From: Archangium sp.
GTDB taxonomy: Bacteria > Myxococcota > Myxococcia > Myxococcales > Myxococcaceae
Direction of reading: 5' to 3'
Assembly: GCA_030695565.1 (NCBI GenBank)
Contig: JAUYRZ010000081.1
Coordinates: 1 to 40,033 of the forward strand
Length of the DNA stretch: 40,033 nt
Both the position numbers and the translations under genes were made by a program. Of this stretch, positions 32,273-40,033 are shown piece by piece (within the stretch, counting starts at the first letter, position 1; each line of letters opens with the position of its first letter). The notes below the pieces were generated by a model. That model saw only the letters and a list, made by a program, of their open reading frames with translations. It had not been told where the DNA came from and made no database searches.

Positions 32273-35032
32273 TCAGGGAATCGGCGCGATGGTGACCGTC
32301 ACACCCGAGCGCGTCACCGAACCATCGGTCTCCAACGCCACCGTGACGTTCGGCGAACACACGGTCATCTGCTGGTTGATGTCACCCGTCCACCCGCTGC
32401 CGGAGGGGCTGGTGTTCATCACCTGCCCTGCGGCGTTGTAGATGACCACGCGGTCGTACCAGGGCTCGGTGAGCCCGCTGACCGTGACGCTCGCGCAAAT
32501 CTTACCCGCGCCCGCCGTGTCGAACGTCGTCTTGTACGCCGCGAGCACGTTGCCCATCGCCGGCGCTGAGGACCAACGGTTGGGGTTGCTCGAGGTCGCG
32601 TTGCAGTAGCCGCCCGCGCAGCTGGTGGGTGAACGCCAGACCGCGGGACCGGCCGCCGTGGCGCCCGCGCACATGCCCGACTCGCCCGCCTTCTTGCTCC
32701 AGGCGGTCGACTCCTTCCAGGCGAACCAGGTCTGACTGGCGCTGCTGAAGCGGGCGATGGTGAGGTCGAGCACCTTCACTTCGACCTTCCAGCACTTCCA
32801 CACGCAGATCTTCCGGCCGACGTAGGCGACGATGGACACCGTGCCCGACGGCCCGGTCAGCGTGATGGGGCCTTCGTAGTCGATGCCGAACTCAGCGTGC
32901 TTGAAGCACCCCGCGTTCGCGTCGTACTCGAGCCGCGCCTTGGGCCGGATGAGCGGCGTGAAGTCGAGCCGCACGATGGTGAGCGAACCCTGCACACCGG
33001 CGCGCGCCATACCGACCGAGACCCCGCCAAAGACGCTGGCTTCCAACGCGATGTACGGCCCTGCCGCGAACTCCACCCCGTAGAAGGGCGCGCGGCCGCT
33101 GGTCTTGCCCGTCTCATCGATGAGGAACTTGCCGCTGAAGGTCATGCCCGACGAGAAGCCCGCTGACGCTTCGATGGTGAGCGGAACCGGGCCGGCCATG
33201 AAGAAGAACTCCTTCTCCCACTTCACCTGGCGGCCGGTCTTCTTCTTGTCCTTGGGCTGGTTGTTGGCCGTCTTGGTGGCCTCGTTGCGCGGCGAGGCGC
33301 TGGGCTCGGCTTCGAACAGCGGGCAGTAGGTGATGTCGCCGTCCTTGGTGCACCACGTGGGGCTGAACTGCGCGTTGAGCAGCGTGTAGCCCCACACGTT
33401 GATGTTGGCGCTCGCGCTCCACGTGTTGTGCAGGCGCAGAGTGGACCAGTCGACCTGCGCGCCGAGGGTCAGCACGCGCAGGTTCTGCTTGAGCACCATG
33501 CCGTCGACGCTCGCCGTGGCCTTGCGGAACTGCGCCACCGCCACGCCCTGGCGTTTGTCGACCGAGGCCAGCGAGCTGTTGCGGAAGCTCGCGCCAAACC
33601 AATCATTGCCAAACCCATTCGCCAGCGAGTCGTCGCGGAGCACGAAGGGGTAGGGCGACGTCAGATCAGACATCGACCCGGTAGCGCCTTGATCGTCGAC
33701 GTCGGTCTCGGCCGCCGTTGAACTGTCGGCAGGGGCCATGAACACCACCGGTTTGCGCGCCACGTTGTCGGCCAGGTTGTTCTGGTACTCGGCCTGGGTG
33801 GTGCTCAAGCGGTACACGAGCGTGCCGGCCACTTCGCCGTTCGCGTCGAGACCGGGGTTGAGCGACGCCAGCCGGCGGGTCATCGCCAGCAGGCGGGTGT
33901 CTTCGGCGCTCAGGTGCAGCTGGTAGACGGCGTCGCGGCCGTCGTCGTTGAAGATGGTGGCGCACTCATCGGGCACCACGGGATCTTCGGTGCCACCGTC
34001 GTCGTCGGCCGCGGTGGGCGTGCCGGGTCGGCAGTCAGCCGAATACCGCACCTGGGGCTGCGGTCCGTTCTCGGTCTCCGCCAGGAGCGAGAACTTGCGG
34101 GCGGCGTCGTACACGTAGCTGGTGGCGTCGGGCGCGGCGGCGAAGTCCTGGCCGTGCGCGGTGAACCACGCTTCGCCGAGGTCCTTGCCGGGGGTCTGCA
34201 CCTTGTGGCCGGGCAGCTCGAGCTCGAAGGTGGCCGTCACGGGCTCGGTGATGTTCAACGCCTGAGCGCTCATGCGGGCGCTCATGGTGAAGGCTCTCTC
34301 GACCCCGCGCTCGCTGCGGTCGAGCAGGAAGCTGGCGTTGTCGAGCGACGAGAAGAGCACGCGCAGGTTCGGCTGCGCGGGCGTGCCGATGATCACGGTG
34401 GCCGGGGCGAAGACCAGCGCCGCGTCGTCGAGCCGCAGCGTGCCGTCGGCGCCAGCCATGCCCGGCGCGGAGTAGTCGAGGCGGTACTCGGTGTCGCTGA
34501 TGCGCTGGAGCGGCACTTCGTCGACCGCGAAGAAGAAGCCGTACAGCCCATCGCTCAGGCTGCTGGGCGCCGACAGGTAGTACTCCACCGTGCGCTGCTC
34601 GCCGGGCGCGAGGTCGCGAATCACCACCTGGCCCAGGAAGGCGCCCCCGAGCTCGGTGTCGTCATCGAGGTTGTCGAGGCGAGCTCGCAGCTCTTGAATG
34701 GTCGCCTGCACCGGTGAGACGGCGTAGCGGATGAGCACCAGTTCGCGGTGCGTGGTGCCGGCGTTCTTGATCTTGAAGCTGCGGGTCTGCGGGCTGCCCA
34801 CCTGGAGCGACTCGGGCACGTCGACCTGGGTCATCTCGAATTCGCCCAGGTTGAAGTCCTCCACGATGATGTTCAGGTCGGGCGCCTTCACGCACTCGTT
34901 GTGAGCCGAGTCGAAGACGGTGCCCAGGCCGCAGGTGACGGGCGGCGTGCTGCAACCCGAACCGAGCGCCAACAGCGCGCCGACGGTGAGGGTCAACAGG
35001 CGCACGGAGAATGACGACTGATTGGTTTTCAT
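32273..35032 (-). CDS. Large lipoprotein of unknown function (919 residues), partner of HEAT-repeat protein
   Basis: A 919-residue protein with a lipoprotein signal ending LALGSGC (Cys27). Residues 50-330 read as beta-sandwich domains (VGSPQTRSFKIKNAGTTHRE, DLAPGEQRTVEYYLSAPSSL), with a low-complexity Asp/Thr patch near 345. A long beta-rich middle has alternating strands and glycine turns (AGPVPLTIEASAGFSSGMTF, GPYIALEASVFGGVSVGMAR). The C-terminal 110 residues with several Cys look like a pre-peptidase-type beta domain (VVIYNAAGQVMNTSPSG). I recognise no enzyme motif. Its ATG shares one base with the stop of the HEAT-repeat gene and its end is four bases from the protease start. A surface scaffold is likely. 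An open beta-sheet like that of lipid-transfer proteins is a low-confidence idea for the middle part. Confidence 0.82.
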   Translation of the reverse strand: MKTNQSSFSVRLLTLTVGALLALGSGCSTPPVTCGLGTVFDSAHNECVKAPDLNIIVEDFNLGEFEMTQVDVPESLQVGSPQTRSFKIKNAGTTHRELVLIRYAVSPVQATIQELRARLDNLDDDTELGGAFLGQVVIRDLAPGEQRTVEYYLSAPSSLSDGLYGFFFAVDEVPLQRISDTEYRLDYSAPGMAGADGTLRLDDAALVFAPATVIIGTPAQPNLRVLFSSLDNASFLLDRSERGVERAFTMSARMSAQALNITEPVTATFELELPGHKVQTPGKDLGEAWFTAHGQDFAAAPDATSYVYDAARKFSLLAETENGPQPQVRYSADCRPGTPTAADDDGGTEDPVVPDECATIFNDDGRDAVYQLHLSAEDTRLLAMTRRLASLNPGLDANGEVAGTLVYRLSTTQAEYQNNLADNVARKPVVFMAPADSSTAAETDVDDQGATGSMSDLTSPYPFVLRDDSLANGFGNDWFGASFRNSSLASVDKRQGVAVAQFRKATASVDGMVLKQNLRVLTLGAQVDWSTLRLHNTWSASANINVWGYTLLNAQFSPTWCTKDGDITYCPLFEAEPSASPRNEATKTANNQPKDKKKTGRQVKWEKEFFFMAGPVPLTIEASAGFSSGMTFSGKFLIDETGKTSGRAPFYGVEFAAGPYIALEASVFGGVSVGMARAGVQGSLTIVRLDFTPLIRPKARLEYDANAGCFKHAEFGIDYEGPITLTGPSGTVSIVAYVGRKICVWKCWKVEVKVLDLTIARFSSASQTWFAWKESTAWSKKAGESGMCAGATAAGPAVWRSPTSCAGGYCNATSSNPNRWSSAPAMGNVLAAYKTTFDTAGAGKICASVTVSGLTEPWYDRVVIYNAAGQVMNTSPSGSGWTGDINQQMTVCSPNVTVALETDGSVTRSGVTVTIAPIP

Positions 35033-36972
35033 TAGCGGACCCCTGCGGCCGGTGCGATGTAGGTGTAGATGTCTCGGCGCACGCGGCGCTCGGTGGTTGT
35101 CTTGAGGAGCTCACGCAAGGTGTCTGCGTTGGCGGCGTGCTGGGCGATGCCTTTGCCCAGCAGGTGAACCAGCTCGCCCTTCACGATGGGATCCTGTTCG
35201 GTGATGACGGCAGCGCGCGCCCACGAGGCCAGGGCCTCGGAGTCAGGCAACTGCCCCGCGGTGCGCACGGCGCCACGGCGCACTTCGAACGAACGCTCGT
35301 TCGTGAAGGCGGTGGTGAAGGCGGGCAGGGTGGCAGGGCCCATGCGGCGGAAGGTGCCGAACGCGGCGACGCGCACGGCCTCGTCTCTCGAGCTGAGTGC
35401 GGGTGCGGCGAGCGCCAACACGCGCGCGTCGTCGCCCACGTTCGACAGGCCGTCGAGCGCGAGCACCTGCTGACGCACATCCGCCGAAGCGAGCAGCGCG
35501 CTCAGGTTGCGCACCACTTCGGTGGTGAGGGTGGGGTTGGCCTTGCTGACGTCGCCCAACGAGCCGTACACGTTGGTGGCGATCGACAGCTTCGCGCCCG
35601 GCGCGCCGACCTGCTGGCTGGCGAGGGTGCGGCGCAGCTCCCAGATGCCGGCGGCGAGCGCGGGTTCGGGCCGCTCGAGGCTCATCATCGCGATCAACGC
35701 CTGCTCCTGTGACTCGGGTTTGAAGCCGCTCCCGGCGGCGGCCTGGAGGAGCGCGGTTTGCGCTTCACGATGGCCGGCCGAAGCGAGCGCCGCCCAGCCG
35801 AAGCCGAAGGCGCGTTCGTCTGTTTTCGGATCGAGCGCGTCGATGGAACGCGCCGTGGCCAGCGACTGCGACGGGTTCAGGCGCAACCACGCTTCGAGGA
35901 AGCGCACGCCCAGGCCGAGGTTGCCGGCCACCTGCGTTCGGTAGGTGCTCAGCGCGGTGGCGGCGTCGAGGCCTTCCACCAGCGGGCGGGTGTGCAGGTC
36001 GACGTCATAGAAGCGGGCGCGCGCGAAGGCAGGGTCGGCCAGGGTGGCCTTCGCTCCGGCGAGCGTGGTGGGCAGCTTGTTCGAGGGCAGCGGCGCTTCG
36101 ACGGCGCTGAAGGTGTGCGCGTCAGCGGTGAAGAGCGAGCCGCCGACCATCAACGAGGTCTCTTCGTTCGAGGTCAGGCGCTCCACGCTGTGGCGCGCGA
36201 GGTTGAAGGCGATCTTCGTCTCGGAGCGTGCGATGCGCGCTTCGCCCGTCAAGGAAAGCTCGGCGCTGTCGAGCGAACTGCGGGTGATGCGCGTCTTGTT
36301 CTTGATCAGCTGCGCGAGCCCACCGTCGACTGCTTTCACCTCGTAGGTCGCGGTGAAGCCGGTGTCGACGCCCTGCTCCTGGGTGACCCAGCGTGCGGCG
36401 CCGGGGGCGGCCAACGCCACCTGCAGCGGCTCGATCAACCGCGAGATGGCCCGCTCCAGCTCGTGGGGATACTTGTCCATGAAGGACAACGCGCCCATGC
36501 GGCCAGTGGCGTCGAAGCGCACCATGAACGGTGCTTGAAAGAGGTCCTGCCGCGGGTCGGCTTCTCCGTCGACCAGGTACTTCACGTCGTGCAGGCGGGC
36601 CGCGACGGTCCAACCGCTGGCGTCCACCGAGATGACCCGCGTGTGGAGGACCGCGTCGATGTCGTAGCGCAACGACTGGATGCGCGAGAGGTCACGGCTG
36701 GAGGCCACACGGGCGGTGCCCAGCGAGCGGGTCATCGCAGAGGCCACGCGGCTGTAGTCGACCTGCGCGGTGCCCTGGTACTGCAGGCGCCAGGCGCGCT
36801 CGACGCCGAGCTTCGTCTGCCAGCTCAAGGACGCCGGGGCGGGCGCGGTGACCGAGGTGATCACCGGAGGTACGGCCTGCGAGGAGGACTGAGCGAGCGC
36901 CAACGGCGTCCACGCCTGACTCAGCCCCAATGCGACGAACTGCCATGACCTGATTCTGCTCTTGAGTTTCAT
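35032..36972 (-). CDS. Exported HEAT-repeat protein, first gene of a three-gene unit
   Basis: A 646-residue protein with a long signal peptide ending ALA (residues 1-28), then a beta-rich first half of about 300 residues (LGVERAWRLQYQGTAQVDYS, ITRSSLDSAELSLTGEARIA) and a helical second half of HEAT-like repeats from about residue 360 (DDARVLALAAPALSSRDEAV, RVAAFGTFRRMGPATL, RRGAVRTAGQLPDSEALASW). The order beta barrel-like then helical repeats recalls the vitellogenin/microsomal-transfer-protein N-terminus of animals, and the VERAWRLQYQG segment fits its first strand, but the likeness is structural guesswork. Its product should be periplasmic or outer-membrane facing. Its TAA stop overlaps the next ATG by one base. 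Confidence 0.82.
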   Translation of the reverse strand: MKLKSRIRSWQFVALGLSQAWTPLALAQSSSQAVPPVITSVTAPAPASLSWQTKLGVERAWRLQYQGTAQVDYSRVASAMTRSLGTARVASSRDLSRIQSLRYDIDAVLHTRVISVDASGWTVAARLHDVKYLVDGEADPRQDLFQAPFMVRFDATGRMGALSFMDKYPHELERAISRLIEPLQVALAAPGAARWVTQEQGVDTGFTATYEVKAVDGGLAQLIKNKTRITRSSLDSAELSLTGEARIARSETKIAFNLARHSVERLTSNEETSLMVGGSLFTADAHTFSAVEAPLPSNKLPTTLAGAKATLADPAFARARFYDVDLHTRPLVEGLDAATALSTYRTQVAGNLGLGVRFLEAWLRLNPSQSLATARSIDALDPKTDERAFGFGWAALASAGHREAQTALLQAAAGSGFKPESQEQALIAMMSLERPEPALAAGIWELRRTLASQQVGAPGAKLSIATNVYGSLGDVSKANPTLTTEVVRNLSALLASADVRQQVLALDGLSNVGDDARVLALAAPALSSRDEAVRVAAFGTFRRMGPATLPAFTTAFTNERSFEVRRGAVRTAGQLPDSEALASWARAAVITEQDPIVKGELVHLLGKGIAQHAANADTLRELLKTTTERRVRRDIYTYIAPAAGVR

Positions 36973-37099
36973 TCCGACTCCTGTGGGTGACCAGCGCGAC
37001 GGCTGAGAGGTGCGGGGTTGCCGCTGAGCAAGCGGCGGTCCACCTGATCCGACTCACCGTCTCCGAGCGAAGAGGCCCTGCCTCCGTCAGGCGGCTGGC

Positions 37100-37132
37100 G
37101 GGTCAAACCAACGGCTGGCGCGCCGTTGACCC
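37100..37132. promoter_or_regulatory. Interrupted palindrome in a divergent promoter region
   Basis: GGGTCAA, four unpaired bases, ACGGC, a six-base loop, then GCCGTTGACCC form an 11-base right arm matching the left arm apart from the bulge. It sits in the 244-base space between the divergent HEAT-repeat and EGF-repeat genes. An operator or a regulatory RNA hairpin are both possible. No convincing -35/-10 boxes were seen around it. Confidence 0.35.
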
Positions 37133-37216
37133 ACTCAGGGCCGCGCCGGGAGCGCTCATTTTCCCAGCGCCGCCGAGCGGATGGGTCGTGGCCCTTCGCT
37201 TGCGTAGGGCCCCGGA

Positions 37217-40033
37217 ATGATCCGGTCCTTCCGCATCGAACGAGCTGTTGTGGCCCTTGGCGCCGCGTTGGTCTTGCTGGGGTGTCAGCCTCCGCCGAAG
37301 AAGCTGGTGCTGCCCACCAGCCCGGTCGAGAGCGGCTTTGCCATCGACACCGACGCCTTCGCGTTCTCGAACTTCGGCGGCGCCACCAATGGGTCGACCA
37401 TGACGCCGGCCCTCGCCTCCCGTTTGTTCGGGGCCGAGAGCATCTGCGCTGCCTCCAGTGAGATGGACGGCTGCCGGCCCACGCCCATCGCCAAGGAGTG
37501 GATCAAGAAGGTCAACGAGTCGATGAAGGGCGGGCGCTGCGAAGGGTTCGCGGTGCTCTCCAACCTGCTCTTCCTGGGGCAGCTCAAGCCGCAAGACTTC
37601 GGCGCCGAGAACGCGCGCGAGCTCACCCTGAGCAACAACGAAGCCCTGGGCAAGGAGATCGCCTACTGGTTCTCCACCCAATACGTGAGCAGCGTGGTGG
37701 GCAAGTCGACGGTGACCTTGAGCGCGAAGGAGGCGGTGTCGTTCTTCGCCGAGGAGTTCGCGAAGAACCGCGGCGAGATGTACCGCATCGGCATGGTGCG
37801 CATCGACGAGGCCGGCCGCATGGCGGGTGGCCACGCGATGGTGCCCACCAGTGTCGGCCCGGGCATCATCGAAGGCACGTACGTGATTCGGGTCTACGAC
37901 AACAACCACCCCAACGAAGACCGGCAGATCCTCATCGACGCGAAGTCTGACCGCTGGGAGTACCAGGCCTCGAGCAACCCCGACAAAGCCAGCTCGCTCT
38001 ACATGGGCGACCCGGCGAACAAGAATCGGCTGTTCATCACCTCGGTGAGCCCGCGGCTGGGCACGCACGCGTGTTCGTTCTGCGAAGGCGCCACCAGCGA
38101 AGGCGCGACGGTCAACCAGGTCTTCACCATGGGCGGGGCAGAGGTGGCCGCCACCAATGAAGATGGTCAGACCGCGGGCATCGTGGAAGGCCGCATCCTC
38201 AATCAGATCGACGGCGCGTTCATCACGCCGAGCTTCACGGTCGATCCCTGGGACGACGACGCGCCGGTGAGCATGGTGCTCCCTTCGGCGTCGGGCAGCA
38301 CGAAGCTGTCACTGGCCGGGCGGGGCGGAGCAGACAAGGCGCAGGTCACCATCTTCGCGGCCGGCAGCGCGACGGGTGTGGAGGGGCTGATCCCCGTGGG
38401 GGCTGCCGACACGCTGACGCTGACCGAGGGTGGCGCAGGCATGAAGTACGCGCCCAGCTCGGGAAGCGCGCCGCAGATCTTCATGGCCCGCCAGACCAAG
38501 TTGGGCACGCAGACGATGGTGAAGTTGCAGATCCCCGCGGGGCTCGGGGTGTCCGGCGTGTCGATGGCCGTCGATGTGGAGACAGGCAACGTCAGCCTCG
38601 CCGCGCGCGGTATGGGCGATCTGAAGCTCGACGTGTCGATCACCCGCGCGACGGGTGATGGTGAAGACGAGTTCGTCGGCGTGGTCGAAGCGCCCGCGAG
38701 CGGCTCGGTGGACTTTGAGGTGGCCGCGTGGGCGGGTGAAGGCTCTCCCATCGGGGCCACCGTCGACGTCGATGGTGACGGCACGCCTGATCAGACCGTG
38801 GAGGTGGTGCCCACCGGCCCCGCCGGAGAAGCGCCCGCGAGCCCCCTCAACCTGGTGGCCAGCGCGATGGGGCCTGACCTGGTGAGCGTGCGCTGGACTG
38901 ATCAGTCGGCCGGCGAAGAGTCGTTCGAGCTCGAGCGGGACGCGATGGGCGGCGGCACGTTCGTCGCGCTCGCCACGTTGGTTCCCAATGCGAGCTCGTA
39001 CGCCGACAGCGCGGTGCGCCACTCGGCGAGCTACCGCTACCGCGTGCGCGCGGTGAATCGGTACGGCGCGTCGGCGTGGTCGAACGAAGCCGACGTCACG
39101 CTCCCGGGTTGTGTCGCGGGCCGGCAGGACGCAGACGGTGATGGTCAGTGCCTACCTGATTGCACGACGGCGGGTCTTTCCTGCGGCAGCTTTGGCCAGT
39201 GCAGCACCGCCAGCGGCACCGCGGCGTGCGTGTGTATGCCCGGCTACGTCGGCGCCACCTGCACGCAGTGTGACGCCGGTTACCAGGACGCGGACGGCAA
39301 CGGCACCTGCCTGCCCACCTGCGCGACCGCGGCGTTGAGCTGCGATGGTCACGGCACCTGCAGCGACGTCAGCGGCACCGCTTCGTGTGTCTGTCAGCAG
39401 GGGTATACGGGCACCGGTACGCTTTCGTGCTCCGACATCGACGAGTGCGCGGTCAACCGCGGCGGCTGTGATGCGCTGAGCACGTGCACCAATACGCCCG
39501 GTGCTCGCACCTGCGGCGCGTGTCCTGCTGGCTACACCGGCACTGGCGAGACGGCGTGCGTCGACATCGACGAGTGCGCCACCAACAACGGCGGCTGCGA
39601 TTCGTTGTCGTCGTGTTCGAACACGCCCGGTGGGCGCACCTGCGGTAGCTGCCCGGCGGGCTACGCCGGCACAGGTGGAACCGCCTGCGTGGACGTCGAT
39701 GAGTGCGCGGTTGCTCACGGCGGTTGTGATGCCCTGGCGAGCTGCACCAACACGCCCGGCGCGCGCACCTGCGGCGCTTGTCCTTCGGGCTACACCGGCA
39801 GTGGCGAGACAGCGTGTGTCGACGTCGATGAATGCGCGACGGCTCACGGCGGTTGTGACGCCCTGGCGACCTGCACCAACACGCCCGGCGCGCGCACCTG
39901 CGGCGCGTGTCCTGCTGGCTACACCGGCACGGGCGAGACCTCGTGCGTCGACGTCGACGAGTGCGCGGTCAGCAACGGTGGCTGTGATTCGTTGGCGAGC
40001 TGCACGAACACGCCTGGCGCTCGCACCTGCGGC
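37217..40033 (+). CDS. Large lipoprotein: peptidase-like domain, fibronectin III, calcium-binding EGF repeats (3' end outside window)
   Basis: The frame opens at ATG 37217 and is still open after 939 codons. MIRSFRIERAVVALGAALVL then LGC gives a lipobox (Cys23). Residues about 85-260 form a domain with a cysteine-peptidase-like set: Cys108 in GGRCEGFAVLSNLLFLGQL, His206 in MAGGHAMVP and Asp228/Asn229/Asn230 in VYDNNHPNEDRQILIDA. A beta-rich middle follows, then a fibronectin type III domain at about 539-629 (PLNLVASAMGPDLVSVRWTD, SYRYRVRAVNRYGASAWSNE), two plain EGF-like modules at about 632-739, and from residue 740 a tandem array of 43-residue calcium-binding EGF repeats (D(I/V)DECA, NTPGARTCG). 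Such a stalk is typical of large adhesins. The catalytic assignment is inference. Confidence 0.9.
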   Translation, partial: MIRSFRIERAVVALGAALVLLGCQPPPKKLVLPTSPVESGFAIDTDAFAFSNFGGATNGSTMTPALASRLFGAESICAASSEMDGCRPTPIAKEWIKKVNESMKGGRCEGFAVLSNLLFLGQLKPQDFGAENARELTLSNNEALGKEIAYWFSTQYVSSVVGKSTVTLSAKEAVSFFAEEFAKNRGEMYRIGMVRIDEAGRMAGGHAMVPTSVGPGIIEGTYVIRVYDNNHPNEDRQILIDAKSDRWEYQASSNPDKASSLYMGDPANKNRLFITSVSPRLGTHACSFCEGATSEGATVNQVFTMGGAEVAATNEDGQTAGIVEGRILNQIDGAFITPSFTVDPWDDDAPVSMVLPSASGSTKLSLAGRGGADKAQVTIFAAGSATGVEGLIPVGAADTLTLTEGGAGMKYAPSSGSAPQIFMARQTKLGTQTMVKLQIPAGLGVSGVSMAVDVETGNVSLAARGMGDLKLDVSITRATGDGEDEFVGVVEAPASGSVDFEVAAWAGEGSPIGATVDVDGDGTPDQTVEVVPTGPAGEAPASPLNLVASAMGPDLVSVRWTDQSAGEESFELERDAMGGGTFVALATLVPNASSYADSAVRHSASYRYRVRAVNRYGASAWSNEADVTLPGCVAGRQDADGDGQCLPDCTTAGLSCGSFGQCSTASGTAACVCMPGYVGATCTQCDAGYQDADGNGTCLPTCATAALSCDGHGTCSDVSGTASCVCQQGYTGTGTLSCSDIDECAVNRGGCDALSTCTNTPGARTCGACPAGYTGTGETACVDIDECATNNGGCDSLSSCSNTPGGRTCGSCPAGYAGTGGTACVDVDECAVAHGGCDALASCTNTPGARTCGACPSGYTGSGETACVDVDECATAHGGCDALATCTNTPGARTCGACPAGYTGTGETSCVDVDECAVSNGGCDSLASCTNTPGARTCG
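39434..40033 (+). repeat. 129-base tandem repeats encoding EGF modules
   Basis: Units begin at 39434, 39563, 39692, 39821 and 39950, each exactly 129 bases (43 codons), and the last is cut by the window edge. They share long identical stretches, for example around AACACGCCCGGCGCGCGCAC. High identity suggests recent duplication or gene conversion. Confidence 0.9.

Noticed and set aside
39434-40033. Regular repeats considered as a CRISPR array
   Set aside because: The repeats are 129 bases, contiguous, without spacers, and code for EGF modules in frame.

Overview
The window is GC-rich chromosomal DNA that looks myxobacterial (Myxococcota). The evidence is a MYXO-CTERM tail on the CHAP-domain protein near 16.1-17.3 kb and a degenerate one on the serine protease near 31-32 kb. 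It also includes at least ten probable lipoproteins, several with Asp-Ala-Gly (DAG) spacers behind the lipobox, a DUF1592/DUF1552 gene pair, and Ser/Thr-kinase and FHA genes. I saw no tRNA, rRNA, CRISPR array, prophage or insertion sequence. Genes are tightly packed, and most junctions inside gene clusters overlap by 1-8 bases.

Layout. 0-5.2 kb: tex (running off the left edge), two small secreted proteins, a DUF3553-like protein and a YndJ-like membrane protein. 5.2-9.6 kb: a lipoprotein with three DUF4394 copies, an alkaline-phosphatase-superfamily protein and a protein with a histone-H1-like lysine/alanine tail. 9.5-11.0 kb: an OhrR-type peroxide sensor overlapping a gene that fuses glutathione peroxidase to a DoxX-like membrane domain. 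11.0-12.5 kb: a frameshifted Cys-rich lipoprotein gene and a basic protein of unknown function. 12.6-17.8 kb: four overlapping minus-strand genes for surface proteins (small lipoprotein, CHAP/MYXO-CTERM protein, FG-GAP lipoprotein, FG-GAP plus C-type lectin lipoprotein). 17.9-22.5 kb: a Cys-rich lipoprotein, a DUF3556 membrane protein, a GIDE-like membrane protein and an anchored lipase. 22.7-26.1 kb: DUF1592-type and Tat-exported DUF1552 proteins, translationally coupled. 26.1-27.9 kb: a GGDEF-type protein with an SGDEF motif and a lipoprotein hydrolase. 27.9-31.0 kb: an ECF-like sigma factor, a secreted protein made of two secretin/pilus N-terminal (PF13629-like) domains, a membrane Ser/Thr kinase with a zinc-finger N-terminus and the same domain at its extracytoplasmic end, and a convergent FHA protein. 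31.0-37.0 kb: a three-gene unit of HEAT-repeat exported protein, 919-residue lipoprotein and S1 serine protease. 37.2-40.0 kb: a large lipoprotein with a Cys/His/Asn(Asp) peptidase-like domain, a fibronectin type III domain and a growing array of calcium-binding EGF repeats, cut by the right edge.

Most of the window encodes the cell surface and its signalling. The best candidate for an undescribed system is the sigma factor / tandem PF13629 protein / kinase-PF13629 cluster at 27.9-30.5 kb: the kinase's sensor end is the same fold as its secreted neighbour. Next are the OhrR-controlled peroxidase-DoxX fusion and the overlapping CHAP/lectin surface operon. Family names come from recognising motifs by eye; no database search was run.
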